Positions 27,743 through 36,826 are shown, numbered from the stretch's first letter. The stretch is 64,000 nucleotides of DNA from Variovorax paradoxus (GCF_902712855.1 NZ_LR743507.1:620001-684000); one strand, 5' to 3'. The notes: a model not told the origin generated them from the letters alone. Numbers and translations: made by a program.

Positions 27743-28444
27743 CTACACGCCCAGCAGTTCCTCCAGCGCCTGCGGCTCGCCCAGCAGGTCCGCCGACGCC
27801 CCGTGGCGCACGATCTGCCCTTTCTCCATCACCACCGCGAGATCGGTGTTGGCCAGCACCTTGCGGTAGTCGCGATCGACGATCAGCGTGGCGATGCCGG
27901 TGGCCCGGATCTCGCCGATCACGCGCCAGATCTCGGCCACGATCAGCGGCGCGAGGCCTTCGGTGGCTTCGTCGAGGATCAGCAGGCGCGGGTTGGTCAT
28001 GAGCGCGCGGCCGATCGACAGCATCTGCTGCTCGCCGCCCGAGAGCTGCTGGCCGCCGTGCGAGAGGCGCTCCGACAGGCGCGGGAACGTGGCCATCACG
28101 CGGTCGAAGGTCCAGGCACGCCGGCCGTCGATGCCGGCGCGTTCGCTCATCACGAGGTTCTCGCGCACCGACAGGTTCGGGAAGATGCCGCGGCCTTCGG
28201 GCACGTAGCCGATGCCCAGGCGTGCCATCTTCTCCGGCGGCAGGCCGGTGACCGTGCGGCCGTCGACCTGCACTTCGCCCGACGCCGGGCGCACGTAGCC
28301 CATGACGGTGCGGATCAGCGTGGTCTTGCCCATGCCGTTGCGCCCGAGCAGGCCGACCGACGTCGCCGCCGGAATGCCGGCATGCACGCCGCGCAGGATG
28401 TGGCTGTTGCCGTAGTAGGTGTTGAGGTCGCGAACGACGAGCAT
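27743..28444 (-). CDS. livF: LivF-type ABC transporter ATP-binding protein
   Basis: A 233-residue ATPase. The Walker A motif GRNGMGKTT is near residue 35, the signature LSGGEQQM near 135, and Walker B LLILDEATEGLAP near 155. The wording is typical of LivF in branched-chain amino acid-type importers, which also carry aromatic acids. It is the distal gene of the minus-strand benzoate transport operon. Its start codon directly follows a tandem repeat array that separates it from livG; the open frame continues upstream through the repeats but has no LivF homology there. Confidence 0.93.
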   Translation of the reverse strand: MLVVRDLNTYYGNSHILRGVHAGIPAATSVGLLGRNGMGKTTLIRTVMGYVRPASGEVQVDGRTVTGLPPEKMARLGIGYVPEGRGIFPNLSVRENLVMSERAGIDGRRAWTFDRVMATFPRLSERLSHGGQQLSGGEQQMLSIGRALMTNPRLLILDEATEGLAPLIVAEIWRVIGEIRATGIATLIVDRDYRKVLANTDLAVVMEKGQIVRHGASADLLGEPQALEELLGV

Positions 28445-28452
28445 CAGTGGCC

Positions 28453-28694
28453 TCCCGCCGGGCCGCCCCAAGGGAGGCCGGCGCCCCCCTGGGGGGCAGC
28501 GAATACACGAAGTGATGCGCGTGGGGGCATCAGTTCTCCCGCCGGGCCGCCCCAAGGGAGGCCGGCGCCCCCTTGGGGGGCAGCGAATACACGAAGTGAT
28601 GCGCGTGGGGGCATCAGTTCTCCCGCCGGGCCGCCCCAAGGGAGGCCGGCGCCCTGGGGGGCAGCGAATGCACGAAGTGAGGAGCGTGGGGGCA
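28453..28694 (-). repeat. three tandem GC-rich units between livG and livF
   Basis: Three near-identical units with a period of 84 bases (the third about 80) begin at 28453, 28537 and 28621. Each has a CCGCCGGGCCGCC arm, a GGGAGGCCGGCG block, a CCCC..GGGG hairpin, a CAGCGAAT(A/G)CACGAAGTGA core and a terminal GTGGGGGCATCAG. The first and last boundaries fall on the livF start and livG stop. The core matches the dispersed repeats found after other stop codons in this window. Confidence 0.9.
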
Positions 28695-29441
28695 TCAGTG
28701 ATCCTCTCCGAGGTAGGCGGTGCGGACTTCGGGGTTCTCGCGGATTTCGCCAGGGTTGCCGGTGGCGATGACGGTGCCGTTCACCATCACGGTGATGCGG
28801 TCGGCGATGCGGAACACGGCGTCCATGTCGTGCTCCACCAGCAGGATGGCGTGCGTGGCCTTCAGCCGCGCGAGCAGCGTGAGCATGCGGTCGGTTTCCT
28901 CGGCGCCCATGCCGGCGAGCGGCTCGTCGAGCAGCAGCACGCGCGGCTTGGTGGCCAGGCACATCGCCACCTCGAGCTGGCGCTGCGCGCCGTGGCTCAT
29001 GGTGCCGGCGATGCGCTTCGCCTCGTGCGCGAGGCCGGCCGCCTCGAGCGCGGCGTCGGCCGACGCGCTGCTGGTGGCGCAGGACTGCGACGACTGCCAG
29101 AAGGCCCAGGGCTTCGGCGTGGCGGCCTGCGCGGCGAGGCGGCAGTTCTCGTGCACGGTGAACTCCGGAAAGATGGTCGTGCGCTGGTAGCTGCGGCCCA
29201 CGCCGTCGCGCGCGCGCTTCGATTGCGCGCGGCCGGTGATGTCCACGCCGTCGAGCGCGATGCGGCCTTCGGAGGCCTCGATCTCGCCCGAGAGCATGTT
29301 GATGAGCGTGGACTTGCCCGCGCCGTTCGTGCCGATCACGGCATGCACTTCGCCGACGTGCAGGTCGAGCGAGACGGCGTTCACGGCGGTGAGGCCGCCG
29401 AAGCGGCGGGTGAGCTTGTCGACGGACAGGAGTGCGTTCAT
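28695..29441 (-). CDS. livG: LivG-type ABC transporter ATP-binding protein
   Basis: A 248-residue ATPase with the Walker A motif GTNGAGKST near residue 38. The family segment RDGVGRSYQRTTIFPEFTVHEN follows, with a signature-like MSHGAQRQLEVAM (the usual LSxGxQ reads MSHGAQ) near 150 and Walker B VLLLDEPLAGMG. The VEHDMD H-loop is intact. It pairs with LivF to energise the LivHM channel. The gap to livM upstream is 142 bases and holds a REP-like pair, so coupling within the operon is looser here. Confidence 0.93.
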   Translation of the reverse strand: MNALLSVDKLTRRFGGLTAVNAVSLDLHVGEVHAVIGTNGAGKSTLINMLSGEIEASEGRIALDGVDITGRAQSKRARDGVGRSYQRTTIFPEFTVHENCRLAAQAATPKPWAFWQSSQSCATSSASADAALEAAGLAHEAKRIAGTMSHGAQRQLEVAMCLATKPRVLLLDEPLAGMGAEETDRMLTLLARLKATHAILLVEHDMDAVFRIADRITVMVNGTVIATGNPGEIRENPEVRTAYLGEDH

Positions 29442-29447
29442 GGTCTT

Positions 29448-29564
29448 GCTCCTTCCCCTTCCGGGGGAAGGCGGGGATGGGGGCAGGCGGCGCTGATGGA
29501 GGTGGTGCCTGTGCCAGGGCCGCGTGCCGCCACCCTGGCCCTCCCCCAGAGGGGGAGGGAGGAA
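29448..29564. repeat. REP-like palindromic pair between livM and livG
   Basis: One arm reads CTTCCCCTTCCGGGGGAAGGCGGGGATGGGGGC in pieces and the other CCACCCTGGCCCTCCCCCAGAGGGGGAGGGAGG in pieces; each forms its own hairpin. The arrangement copies the paired elements near 22.5 kb and 33.6 kb. Confidence 0.8.
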
Positions 29565-29583
29565 GTCAGAAGACGCCCGCAAG

Positions 29584-30534
29584 TCATGCGGCCTCCTTCG
29601 GCGACAGCCGCTTCACCAGCCCGATCAAGCCTTTCGGCAGCAGCGCCACGAACACGATGATGGTCAGCCCCAGCGTCAGCTGCCAGTGATCGGCCAGCGG
29701 CCCCATCACTGCATGCGTCGAGAAGATCTCCTTCAGCAGCGTGAAGGCGATCGCGCCGATCACCGCGCCGCGCAGGTGGCCGAGCCCGCCCAGGATCACC
29801 ATCAGCAGCACCTCGCCCGAGTTGTGCCAGGCCATCAGCTCGGGGTTGACCACGCCGTCGCGCGAGGCCAGCAGGAAGCCTGCAAGACCGGCGAGCGCAC
29901 CCGCCAGCACGAAGGCCGCGAGCTTGTAGCCGTACACGGAGAAGCCGGCCGCGCGCATGCGCTGTTCGTTCACGCGGATGCCCGCCAGCGCGGCGCCGAA
30001 GCGCGAGCGCCGGATGAGCGCCAGCAGCCCGTAGGTGAACACCAGCGACGCCAGCACCACGTAGAACAGCACGGTGCGGTTTTCCATGTCGAGCGCGCCG
30101 AGGGCGGGGCGCACGTACATGTAGATGCCGTCGCTGCCGCCGCCGACCTTGGTGTCGTGGAACACGAAGAAGGCCATCTGCGCGAAGGCCAGCGTCACCA
30201 TGATGAAGTACACGCCGCGCGTGCGCAGGCTCAGCGCGCCGACGAAGAGCGCATACAGCGCGGCCGCGCCCATGGCCAGCGGCAGCAGCAGCGCGAAGTT
30301 GCCGCCGTCGCTGCCCGATGCCAGCACCGTCACGTAGGCGCCGATGCCGTAGAACGCCGCATGGCCCAGGCTCACGAGGCCGGTCATGCCCACGAGCAGC
30401 TCCAGGCTCAGCGCGAAGATCGACAGGATCATCACCTTCACGACGAAGTCCGACGCGTAGTTGCCCATCAGCGGACCGGCGATGCCGATGGCCACCGCGC
30501 AGGCCACGGGCAGCAGGAACGAAGCCTTCTTCAT
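29584..30534 (-). CDS. livM: LivM-type ABC transporter permease
   Basis: A 316-residue inner-membrane protein with about nine hydrophobic segments. The conserved block LELLVGMTGLVSLGHAAFYGIGAY near residues 45-68 and the cytoplasmic loop ALAGIRVNEQRMRAAGFSVYGYKLAAF near 195-220 are typical of LivM. It would form the translocation channel with LivH. Its ATG overlaps the livH stop by 4 bases, giving tight translational coupling. Confidence 0.94.
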   Translation of the reverse strand: MKKASFLLPVACAVAIGIAGPLMGNYASDFVVKVMILSIFALSLELLVGMTGLVSLGHAAFYGIGAYVTVLASGSDGGNFALLLPLAMGAAALYALFVGALSLRTRGVYFIMVTLAFAQMAFFVFHDTKVGGGSDGIYMYVRPALGALDMENRTVLFYVVLASLVFTYGLLALIRRSRFGAALAGIRVNEQRMRAAGFSVYGYKLAAFVLAGALAGLAGFLLASRDGVVNPELMAWHNSGEVLLMVILGGLGHLRGAVIGAIAFTLLKEIFSTHAVMGPLADHWQLTLGLTIIVFVALLPKGLIGLVKRLSPKEAA

Positions 30535-31403
30535 GGCCGCCTCCCCATCAGCCCCTCGGGCTTCCAGATCAGCACGATGGCCATCAGCAGGTAGATGCCG
30601 ATGCCGCTCAGGTCGGCGAAGAACACCTTGCCGAAGGTGTCGACGAAGCCCACCAGCAGCGAGGCCACCAGCGCGCCGGTGATCGAGCCGATGCCGCCGA
30701 TCACCACCAGCACGAAGCAGATGATGAGCACGCTCGCGCCCATGTTCGGGTACACCGAGGACATCGGCGCGGCGATCATGCCGGCCAGCGCCGCCAGCGC
30801 CACGCCCGCGGCGAACACGATGCGGTAGAGCCGCTTCACGTCGATGCCCAGGCCGCGCACCATGTCGCGGTTGCTCGCGCCGGCGCGGATCATCATGCCC
30901 AGGCGCGTGCGGTTCACCACCCAGTACAGCGCCACCGCGAGCACGATGCACGCGGCCGAGGCGAACAGGCGATACCACGGGTAGCTCATGACGTTGCCCA
31001 GCGCGAAGCTGCCGTCGAGCCACGCGGGCACCTTCACCCCGTGCACGTCGTTGCCCACCAGGATGGAGCGCAGTTCCTCGAACACCAGGATGAGCCCGTA
31101 GGTCATCAGCACCTGCTGCAGGTGGTCGCGCTGGTAGAGGTAGCTGAAGAAGGCCCATTCGAGAAGGTAGCCGAAGATGGCCGCCAGCACCACGCCGGCC
31201 ACCAGCATCAGCAGGAACTGGTCGCCGAACAGCGGCGCCAGCGAGAACGCCATGTAGGCGCCGATCATGTAGAAGCTGCCGTGCGCCAGGTTGATGACGC
31301 CCATGATCCCGAAGATCAGCGTCAGCCCCGAGGCCACGAGGAAAAGAAGCAGGCCGTACTGAACCGAGTTCAGGCACTGGACCAGGAAGGTACCGAAATC
31401 CAC
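30531..31403 (-). CDS. livH: LivH-type ABC transporter permease
   Basis: A 290-residue inner-membrane protein with about eight hydrophobic segments. LivH marks include GLTLIFGIMGVINLAHGSFYMIGAY near residues 26-50 and the coupling loop MIRAGASNRDMVRGLGIDVKRLY near 185-205. It follows the binding-protein gene on the minus strand after a 161-base gap holding a dispersed repeat, and it is overlapped by livM. Confidence 0.94.
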   Translation of the reverse strand: MDFGTFLVQCLNSVQYGLLLFLVASGLTLIFGIMGVINLAHGSFYMIGAYMAFSLAPLFGDQFLLMLVAGVVLAAIFGYLLEWAFFSYLYQRDHLQQVLMTYGLILVFEELRSILVGNDVHGVKVPAWLDGSFALGNVMSYPWYRLFASAACIVLAVALYWVVNRTRLGMMIRAGASNRDMVRGLGIDVKRLYRIVFAAGVALAALAGMIAAPMSSVYPNMGASVLIICFVLVVIGGIGSITGALVASLLVGFVDTFGKVFFADLSGIGIYLLMAIVLIWKPEGLMGRRP

Positions 31404-31469
31404 GTCAGGTCATCCGGGTTGGGCTGGAGAGAAGGAACAGGCGCGATGCGCCGCGATGATCGGGAGACA

Positions 31470-31554
31470 CCGCGGAACCGGCTTTGCCGGTCCGCAGGTG
31501 TCGCCCCCGGAGAGGGGGAAGGCGCAGCGACACGAAGTGCGCGAAGCCTGCGGG
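31470..31554 (-). repeat. dispersed 3'-end repeat, copy after the benzoate-cluster binding protein
   Basis: On the minus strand it starts about 10 bases after the binding-protein stop. It reads CGCAGGCTTCGCGCACTTCG, then a GC-rich hairpin, then CCGGTTCCGCGG. It is nearly identical to the copies after boxR, boxC and boxB. Confidence 0.9.
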
Positions 31555-31564
31555 AGAGCCAGGC

Positions 31565-32737
31565 CTACATCCGGCAACCGCGGGCGGGGTCGGCCAGGCC
31601 CTTGATGGCGGTGCTCACCAGCTTGTTCTCCTTGCCGTCCACCTTGCGCAGGTAGATGTCCTGCACCGGGTTGTGCGACTTGCTCACGGTGAACGCGCCG
31701 CGCGGGCTGTCGATCTTCGCCTTCTCGACCGCGGCCGCGAACTCGGCCTTCTTCGAGATGTCGCCCTTGGTGGCGTTCAGGCCCACGCCCAGCATCTGCG
31801 CGGCGTCGTAGCCCTGCACCGAGTACACGTCGGGCTGCAGCTTGAACGACTTGGCGTATGCGGTGCGGAACGCGTTGTCGCGCGGCGTGTTCAGGCCGTC
31901 GGCGTAGTGCAGCGTGGTGAGCATGCCCTGGGCCGACTCGCCCTGCGCGTCGAGCGTGCCGTCGGTCAGGAAGCCGGGGCCGTACAGCGGGATGGTCTTG
32001 TTCAGGCCGGCGGCCTGGTAGTCCTTGACGAACTTCACCGCGCCGCCTCCCGCGAAGAAGGCGTACACCGCGTCGGGCTTGGCCGCCGCGATCTCGGTCA
32101 GCAGCGCCTGGAACTCCACGTTGGGGAAGGGCAGGGTGAGCTGCTTGTCGACCTTGCCGCCGTTCTTCTCGAAGCCTTCCTTGAAGCCGTTGACCGACTC
32201 GTCGCCGGCCGCGTACTTCCAGGTGATGGTCATCGCCTTCTTCTTGCCTTCCTTCTTGGCCGCGACCTCGCCCATGGCGTAGGCCGGCTGCCAGTTGCTG
32301 AACGAGCTGCGGAAGATGTTGGGCGCGCACATCGGGCCCGTGACGGCATCGGCGCCGGCGTTGGGCACGATCAGCACGGTGCCGCTTTCCTTGGCGGCCT
32401 TGGCCATGGCCATGGCCACGCCCGAGTGCACCGTGCCCACGATCACGTCGACGTTGTCGCGCTTGATGAGCTTGTTGACGTTGTCGGTAGCCTTGGCGGG
32501 GTCGGACTCGTCGTCGACCTTGAAGTACTCGATCTCGCGGCCGGCGAGCTTGCCGCCCTGTTCGTCCACGTAGAGCTTGAAGCCGTTCTCGATGGCCACG
32601 CCCAGCGCGGTGTAGGTGCCGCTGTAGGGCAGCATCAGGCCGACCTTGAGTTTGCCGGTGCCCTGGGCGCCGGCGGCGGAAGCCAGCGCGGCGAAGGCGA
32701 TGGCGGTGAGCGCCAGGCGGGCGGTGCGGATGGTCAT
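31565..32737 (-). CDS. ABC transporter substrate-binding protein, benzoate-cluster LIV/aromatic type
   Basis: A 390-residue periplasmic receptor. A signal peptide covers about residues 1-24 (ending AAGAQG). The mature protein starts with LKVGLMLPYSGTYTALG and carries AGREIEYFKVDDESDPAKATDNVNKLI in pieces, plus the late two-Cys feature PARGC. The family binds aromatic acids or amino acids for LivHMGF transporters; given the neighbours, benzoate or a close analogue is the likely ligand. An AGGAG site lies about 8 bases before the ATG, which overlaps the hydrolase stop by 4 bases. Confidence 0.9.
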   Translation of the reverse strand: MTIRTARLALTAIAFAALASAAGAQGTGKLKVGLMLPYSGTYTALGVAIENGFKLYVDEQGGKLAGREIEYFKVDDESDPAKATDNVNKLIKRDNVDVIVGTVHSGVAMAMAKAAKESGTVLIVPNAGADAVTGPMCAPNIFRSSFSNWQPAYAMGEVAAKKEGKKKAMTITWKYAAGDESVNGFKEGFEKNGGKVDKQLTLPFPNVEFQALLTEIAAAKPDAVYAFFAGGGAVKFVKDYQAAGLNKTIPLYGPGFLTDGTLDAQGESAQGMLTTLHYADGLNTPRDNAFRTAYAKSFKLQPDVYSVQGYDAAQMLGVGLNATKGDISKKAEFAAAVEKAKIDSPRGAFTVSKSHNPVQDIYLRKVDGKENKLVSTAIKGLADPARGCRM

Positions 32738-33693
32738 GGAATCTGTCTCCTGTTTTTGGTGATGAAAGAAGTGGCCGCGACGATGACACGATCCGGCTGA
32801 TCGCGATGCGGGGAATGCCCGCATTCAGGGATTTCGAGCAGCTCGCATCCCCTGACGCGCGCAGCGATGCCGCGGATCTGCGCCAGCGTGCCGTATTCGT
32901 CGTCGATGCCCTGCATGGCGAGCACGGGGCAGCGGATGGTGTCGAGCTCGCGCTCGATGTTCCAGTCGCGGAAGGGTGGGTGCAGCCAGATGCGGTTCCA
33001 GCCCCAGAAGGCGGAGTCGGCGCTGTCGTGGTAGCGGCCCAGCTTCTTCGGCAGGTCGGTGCCCAGGTAGGCGGTGCGCGCCTTCTCGATGTTCTCGACC
33101 GTCACGTCTTCCACGAAGATGTGCGGCGCCAGCACCACGAGGCCCTCGACCCTGTCGGGGAAGCGCGAGGCGTACAGCAGCGAGATCGAGCCGCCGTCGC
33201 TGTGGCCGAAGAGCCAGGGCCGTTCGTGGCCGAGCCCCAGTGCATCGAACAGCGCGGGCAGCACCTCGTGCGCCTGGCGGTGCATGAAGTCGACGTCCCA
33301 GGTCTCGTCGTCGGCGCGCGGGGTGGAGCGTCCGTAGCCGGGGCGCGAGAAGACGAGGCCGCGCGCGCCGGCCGCGTCGCACAGCTGCGTGGGGAAGTCC
33401 TTCCACATGGCGACGGAGCCGAGGCCCTCGTGCAGGAAAACGATCAGCGGGGCGCCGGTTTTTTCAGGCGCGATCCACTGGCACTCGATGCGGACCGCGC
33501 GGCCGCGCCAGTCGATGGTGGCGAAGTCGGGCGTGGTCAAGGCCTGGCTCCCGGCTGCTGCTCCTTCTCCTTCCGGGGAAGGCGGGGATGGGGGCAAGGG
33601 CCCTTGCACAGGCTGTGTGCTGGCGAGGGCCGATGCCCCACCCGACCCTCCCCCAGCGGGGAGGGAGGAAGAAAGAAGCAGCGGGCGGCTCAT
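32734..33693 (-). CDS. alpha/beta hydrolase of the benzoate cluster, N-terminus read from a repeat
   Basis: A 319-residue alpha/beta hydrolase. The nucleophile elbow GHSDGGS is near residue 165, the acid QGIDDEYGT near 260 and the histidine ECGHSPHR near 290. The ATG overlaps the benzoate-CoA ligase stop by 4 bases, but the first 45-50 codons are Gly/Pro/Ser-rich and coincide with a REP-like palindromic pair. Conserved hydrolase sequence begins at about residue 52 (TTPDFATIDWRGRAVRIE). Translation may start at the overlap, giving an added low-complexity N-terminus, or at an unseen non-ATG start after the repeat. Family members near box genes are thought to hydrolyse pathway CoA esters or lactones. 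Confidence 0.82.
   Translation of the reverse strand: MSRPLLLSSSLPAGGGSGGASALASTQPVQGPLPPSPPSPEGEGAAAGSQALTTPDFATIDWRGRAVRIECQWIAPEKTGAPLIVFLHEGLGSVAMWKDFPTQLCDAAGARGLVFSRPGYGRSTPRADDETWDVDFMHRQAHEVLPALFDALGLGHERPWLFGHSDGGSISLLYASRFPDRVEGLVVLAPHIFVEDVTVENIEKARTAYLGTDLPKKLGRYHDSADSAFWGWNRIWLHPPFRDWNIERELDTIRCPVLAMQGIDDEYGTLAQIRGIAARVRGCELLEIPECGHSPHRDQPDRVIVAATSFITKNRRQIP
33559..33670. repeat. REP-like palindromic pair inside the hydrolase 5' end
   Basis: Same architecture as the livM/livG element: CTTCTCCTTCCGGGGAAGGCGGGGATGG in pieces, about 40 bases of spacer, then CCCGACCCTCCCCCAGCGGGGAGGGAGG in pieces. It lies wholly within the first codons of the hydrolase frame and keeps that frame open. 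Confidence 0.82.
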
Positions 33694-35237
33694 GCCTGCT
33701 TCTCTTTCTCGCGCAACCGGAACCGCTGGATCTTCCCCGTCGCCGTCTTCGGCAGCTCGGTCACGAACTCCAGGAAGCGCGGGTACTTGTAGGGCGCGAG
33801 GCGTTCCTTCACGAAGGCCTTGAGTTCTTCCTCGGTGGCCGCGCCGCCGTCCTTCAGCACCACGAAGGCCTTGGTCTTGGTCAGCCCTTCGGCGTCTTCC
33901 TTGCCGATCACGGCCGCCTCGAGCACGGCGGGGTGCTGCATCAGCGTCGACTCGACCTCGAACGGCGACACGTAGATGCCGCTGACCTTCAGCATGTCGT
34001 CGCTGCGGCCTGCGTAGGTGTAGTAGCCGTCGGCGTCGCGCGTGTACTTGTCGCCGCTCTTGGTCCAGCCGCCTTGGAAGGTGTCGCGCGACTTCTCGCG
34101 GTTGGTCCAGTACATGAGCGCCGAGCTCGGGCCGCGGATGTAGAGGTCACCCACCTCGCCGTCGCCCACGGGGCGGCCGTCCTCGCCGCGCAGCTCGATC
34201 TCGTAGCCGTCCACCGGCTTGCCGGTGGTGCCATAGCGCACGTCGCCGGGACGGTTGGAGATGAACACGTGCAGCATCTCGGTCGAGCCGATGCCGTCGA
34301 TGATGTCGCAGCCGTAGTGCGCCTTGAAGCGCTGCGCGATCTCGCCCGGCAGTGCCTCGCCGGCCGACGAGCACATGCGCAGCGCCACGGTTTCGCGCGC
34401 GGGCAGCTTCGGCGATGCGAGCATGCCCGCGAAGCCCGTGGGCGCGCCGAAGAACACGGTGGGCTTGTGCTCCACCCAGCGGCGGAAGGTGGCGTCGGGC
34501 GTGGGCCGCTCGGCCATCAGCACCACGGTCGCGCCCACCGACAGCGGGAAGGTCAGCGCGTTGCCCAGGCCGTAGGCGAAGTAGAGCTTGGCGGCCGAGA
34601 AGCAGATGTCGTCTTCGGTGAGGCCGAGCACCGGCTTGCCGAACAGCTCCGCCGTCCACCACAGGTTGGCGTGGGTGTGCACCGTGCCCTTGGGCTTGCC
34701 GGTGGAGCCCGACGAGTAGAGCCAGAAACCGGGGTCGTCCGATGCGGTGGCCGCGGGCGAAGCCAGCGGCTCGGCGGCGGCGAGCGCGGCCTCGAATTCC
34801 TGCGCGCCCTCGGGCAATGCGCCCGTGGGCTGCGACACGATCAGCGTCTGCACCTCGTGGCCGCCGCGCGCCATCGCCTCGTGCAGCACCGGCAGCAACG
34901 CGCCCGACACCAGAGCGGCCTGCGCGCGGCTGTGGTCGAGCATGTAGGCGTAGTCGTCGGGCGTGAGCAGCGTGTTGACCGCCACCGGCACGATGCCCGC
35001 ATAGAGGCAGCCGAGGAAGCTCACCGGCCAGTCGTGGCTGTCGAGCATGAGCAGCAGCACGCGCTCTTCGCGACGGATGCCTGCTGCCTTCAGCGCGGCC
35101 GCCAGGCGGCGCGCGCGGTCTTCGAGCTGGGCGTAGCTCAGCGTGCCGCGGTCGTCGATGTAGGCGGTGCGCCCGGCGCGGCCGCGGTTGAGGGCGAACA
35201 GGTGTTCGGCGAAGTTGAATCGTGTGGGCAGGGTCAT
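33690..35237 (-). CDS. bclA: benzoate-CoA ligase
   Basis: A 515-residue AMP-forming ligase. The phosphate loop YSSGSTGKPKGTVHTH is near residue 175. KLYFAYGLGNALTFPLSVGA near 220, GIGSTEMLHVFISNRPGDVR near 325 and the C-terminal lysine motif LPKTATGKIQRF match the benzoate-CoA ligase group. It converts benzoate, ATP and CoA to benzoyl-CoA, the entry step of the box pathway. Length is normal. It lies 38 bases downstream of boxD and is coupled to the hydrolase gene behind it. Confidence 0.94.
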   Translation of the reverse strand: MTLPTRFNFAEHLFALNRGRAGRTAYIDDRGTLSYAQLEDRARRLAAALKAAGIRREERVLLLMLDSHDWPVSFLGCLYAGIVPVAVNTLLTPDDYAYMLDHSRAQAALVSGALLPVLHEAMARGGHEVQTLIVSQPTGALPEGAQEFEAALAAAEPLASPAATASDDPGFWLYSSGSTGKPKGTVHTHANLWWTAELFGKPVLGLTEDDICFSAAKLYFAYGLGNALTFPLSVGATVVLMAERPTPDATFRRWVEHKPTVFFGAPTGFAGMLASPKLPARETVALRMCSSAGEALPGEIAQRFKAHYGCDIIDGIGSTEMLHVFISNRPGDVRYGTTGKPVDGYEIELRGEDGRPVGDGEVGDLYIRGPSSALMYWTNREKSRDTFQGGWTKSGDKYTRDADGYYTYAGRSDDMLKVSGIYVSPFEVESTLMQHPAVLEAAVIGKEDAEGLTKTKAFVVLKDGGAATEEELKAFVKERLAPYKYPRFLEFVTELPKTATGKIQRFRLREKEKQA

Positions 35238-35275
35238 GTCTTGTCTCCTTCGGCCTCCGGATTGCTTTTGTTGTT

Positions 35276-36826
35276 CTAGAGGCCCAATGCGGCGAGGACG
35301 CCGGGGCTGGCCTGCACGGCCGCACGGCGGTGATAGAAATCGAGCGCGCGCAGCCCGCCGAGCTCGGCGCCGCCGCCCGCGCGGCCGGGGCCGCCGTGCA
35401 GCGACATCGGCATCACGTTGCCGTGGCCGGTGTGGGCCTGCGCCACCTCGGGCGTGACCACGTGCACGCGGCCATGGCTCGGCGCGACCGCCAGCGCGGC
35501 CTGCGCCAGCGCTGCGTCGTCGCTGCCGTACAGCGAGGTCACGAGCGAGCCCTGGCCGCGGTGCGCCAGCGCGATGCCGTGCGCCAGGTCGCGGTAGGGC
35601 AGCAGCGTGGCCACGGGGCCGAACACCTCCACGTCGTGCACGCGCTGCGCCGCGTCGGCATCGCGCGCACCGAGCAGCACCGGGCCGATGCAGGCGGCCA
35701 CCTTCGGGTCGGCGTCGACCAGCGGCTTGTCGCGGCCGTCGTGCAGCACGGTGGTCTGCGAAGCCAGGGCGCCGAGGCCTTCGCGCACCGCATCGAGCTG
35801 CGCGCGGCTCACCAGCGAGCCCATGCGCACGCTCTCGTTGCGCGGGTTGCCCACGCTGATGCCGGCGAGCTTCGCGCCGATGGCTTCGGCGGCGGCGTCG
35901 TACACCTCGGCCGGCACCAGGATGCGGCGGATGGCGGTGCACTTCTGGCCCGACTTGACGGTCATCTCGCGCACGACTTCGCGCACGAGCAGGTTGAAGG
36001 CGTCGCTGCCGGGCGCGGCGCCGGGCAGCAGCAGGGCGCTGTTGAGGCTGTCGGCCTCGATGTTCGCGCGCACCGAGCGTGCCGCCACGGCCGGGTGCGA
36101 ACGGATCACCGCGGCGGTTTCGGCCGAACCGGTGAACGAGACCACGTCGAAGGGCTGCAGCTGGTCCATCAGCCCGGCCGAGCTGCCGCAGATCACCGAG
36201 AGCGCGCCGGCGGGCAGCACGCCAGCGTCGACCACGTCGCGCACCATGCGCTGCGTGAGCCAGGCGGTGGCCGTGGCGGGCTTCACGATGACGGGCACGC
36301 CCGACAGCAGCGCGGGCGCGGCCTTTTCCCACAGGCCCCACGACGGGAAGTTGAAGGCGTTGATGAACAGCGCCACGCCATGCGTGGGCACCTGCAGGTG
36401 TTGCGACTGGAACGCCGGCTCCTTGCCGAGCCTGACCGCGTCGCCGTCGCGCAGCGCGCGCACGTCGCCGAGCGTGTCGCCCCACTTGGCGTACTGGCCG
36501 ACGGTGAAGATGGCGCCGTCGATGTCCACGGCGGAGTCGTTCTTCACCGTGCCCGAGTTGGCGGTGGCGATCTCGTAGTAAGCGTCGCGGTTGGCTTGCA
36601 GCACCTTCACGATGGCGCCGAGCAGCCCTGCGCGCTGGCGGTAGGTGAGGGCGCGCAGCGCGTTGCCGCCCTGTTCGCGGGCGAAGGCGAAGGCTTCAGG
36701 CAGGTCGAGGCCGGTGGCGTCGACACGCGCAAGCTCGGTGCCCAGCACCGGGTCGAACAGGGGCGTGCCGGCGCCGGAGCCTGCCTGCCAGCGGCCGGCG
36801 ATGTGGTTGGGGAGGAGTTCAGTCAT
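35276..36826 (-). CDS. boxD: 3,4-dehydroadipyl-CoA semialdehyde dehydrogenase (aldehyde dehydrogenase)
   Basis: A 516-residue aldehyde dehydrogenase. Conserved parts are FINAFNFPSWGLWEKAAPAL near residue 155, SFTGSAETA near 225, the catalytic glutamate ANIEADSLNSALL near 257 and the catalytic cysteine SGQKCTAIRR near 295. Together with its place in the locus this matches BoxD, which oxidises the ring-opened semialdehyde after BoxC. The ATG at MTELLPNHI fits the family N-terminus; upstream codons in the frame overlap a dispersed repeat and are unlikely to be translated. Confidence 0.92.
   Translation of the reverse strand: MTELLPNHIAGRWQAGSGAGTPLFDPVLGTELARVDATGLDLPEAFAFAREQGGNALRALTYRQRAGLLGAIVKVLQANRDAYYEIATANSGTVKNDSAVDIDGAIFTVGQYAKWGDTLGDVRALRDGDAVRLGKEPAFQSQHLQVPTHGVALFINAFNFPSWGLWEKAAPALLSGVPVIVKPATATAWLTQRMVRDVVDAGVLPAGALSVICGSSAGLMDQLQPFDVVSFTGSAETAAVIRSHPAVAARSVRANIEADSLNSALLLPGAAPGSDAFNLLVREVVREMTVKSGQKCTAIRRILVPAEVYDAAAEAIGAKLAGISVGNPRNESVRMGSLVSRAQLDAVREGLGALASQTTVLHDGRDKPLVDADPKVAACIGPVLLGARDADAAQRVHDVEVFGPVATLLPYRDLAHGIALAHRGQGSLVTSLYGSDDAALAQAALAVAPSHGRVHVVTPEVAQAHTGHGNVMPMSLHGGPGRAGGGAELGGLRALDFYHRRAAVQASPGVLAALGL

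Noticed and set aside
28453..28694. Tandem units between livG and livF as a possible CRISPR array
   Set aside because: The units are 80-84 bases long and abut directly with no unique spacers, and no cas genes are near.
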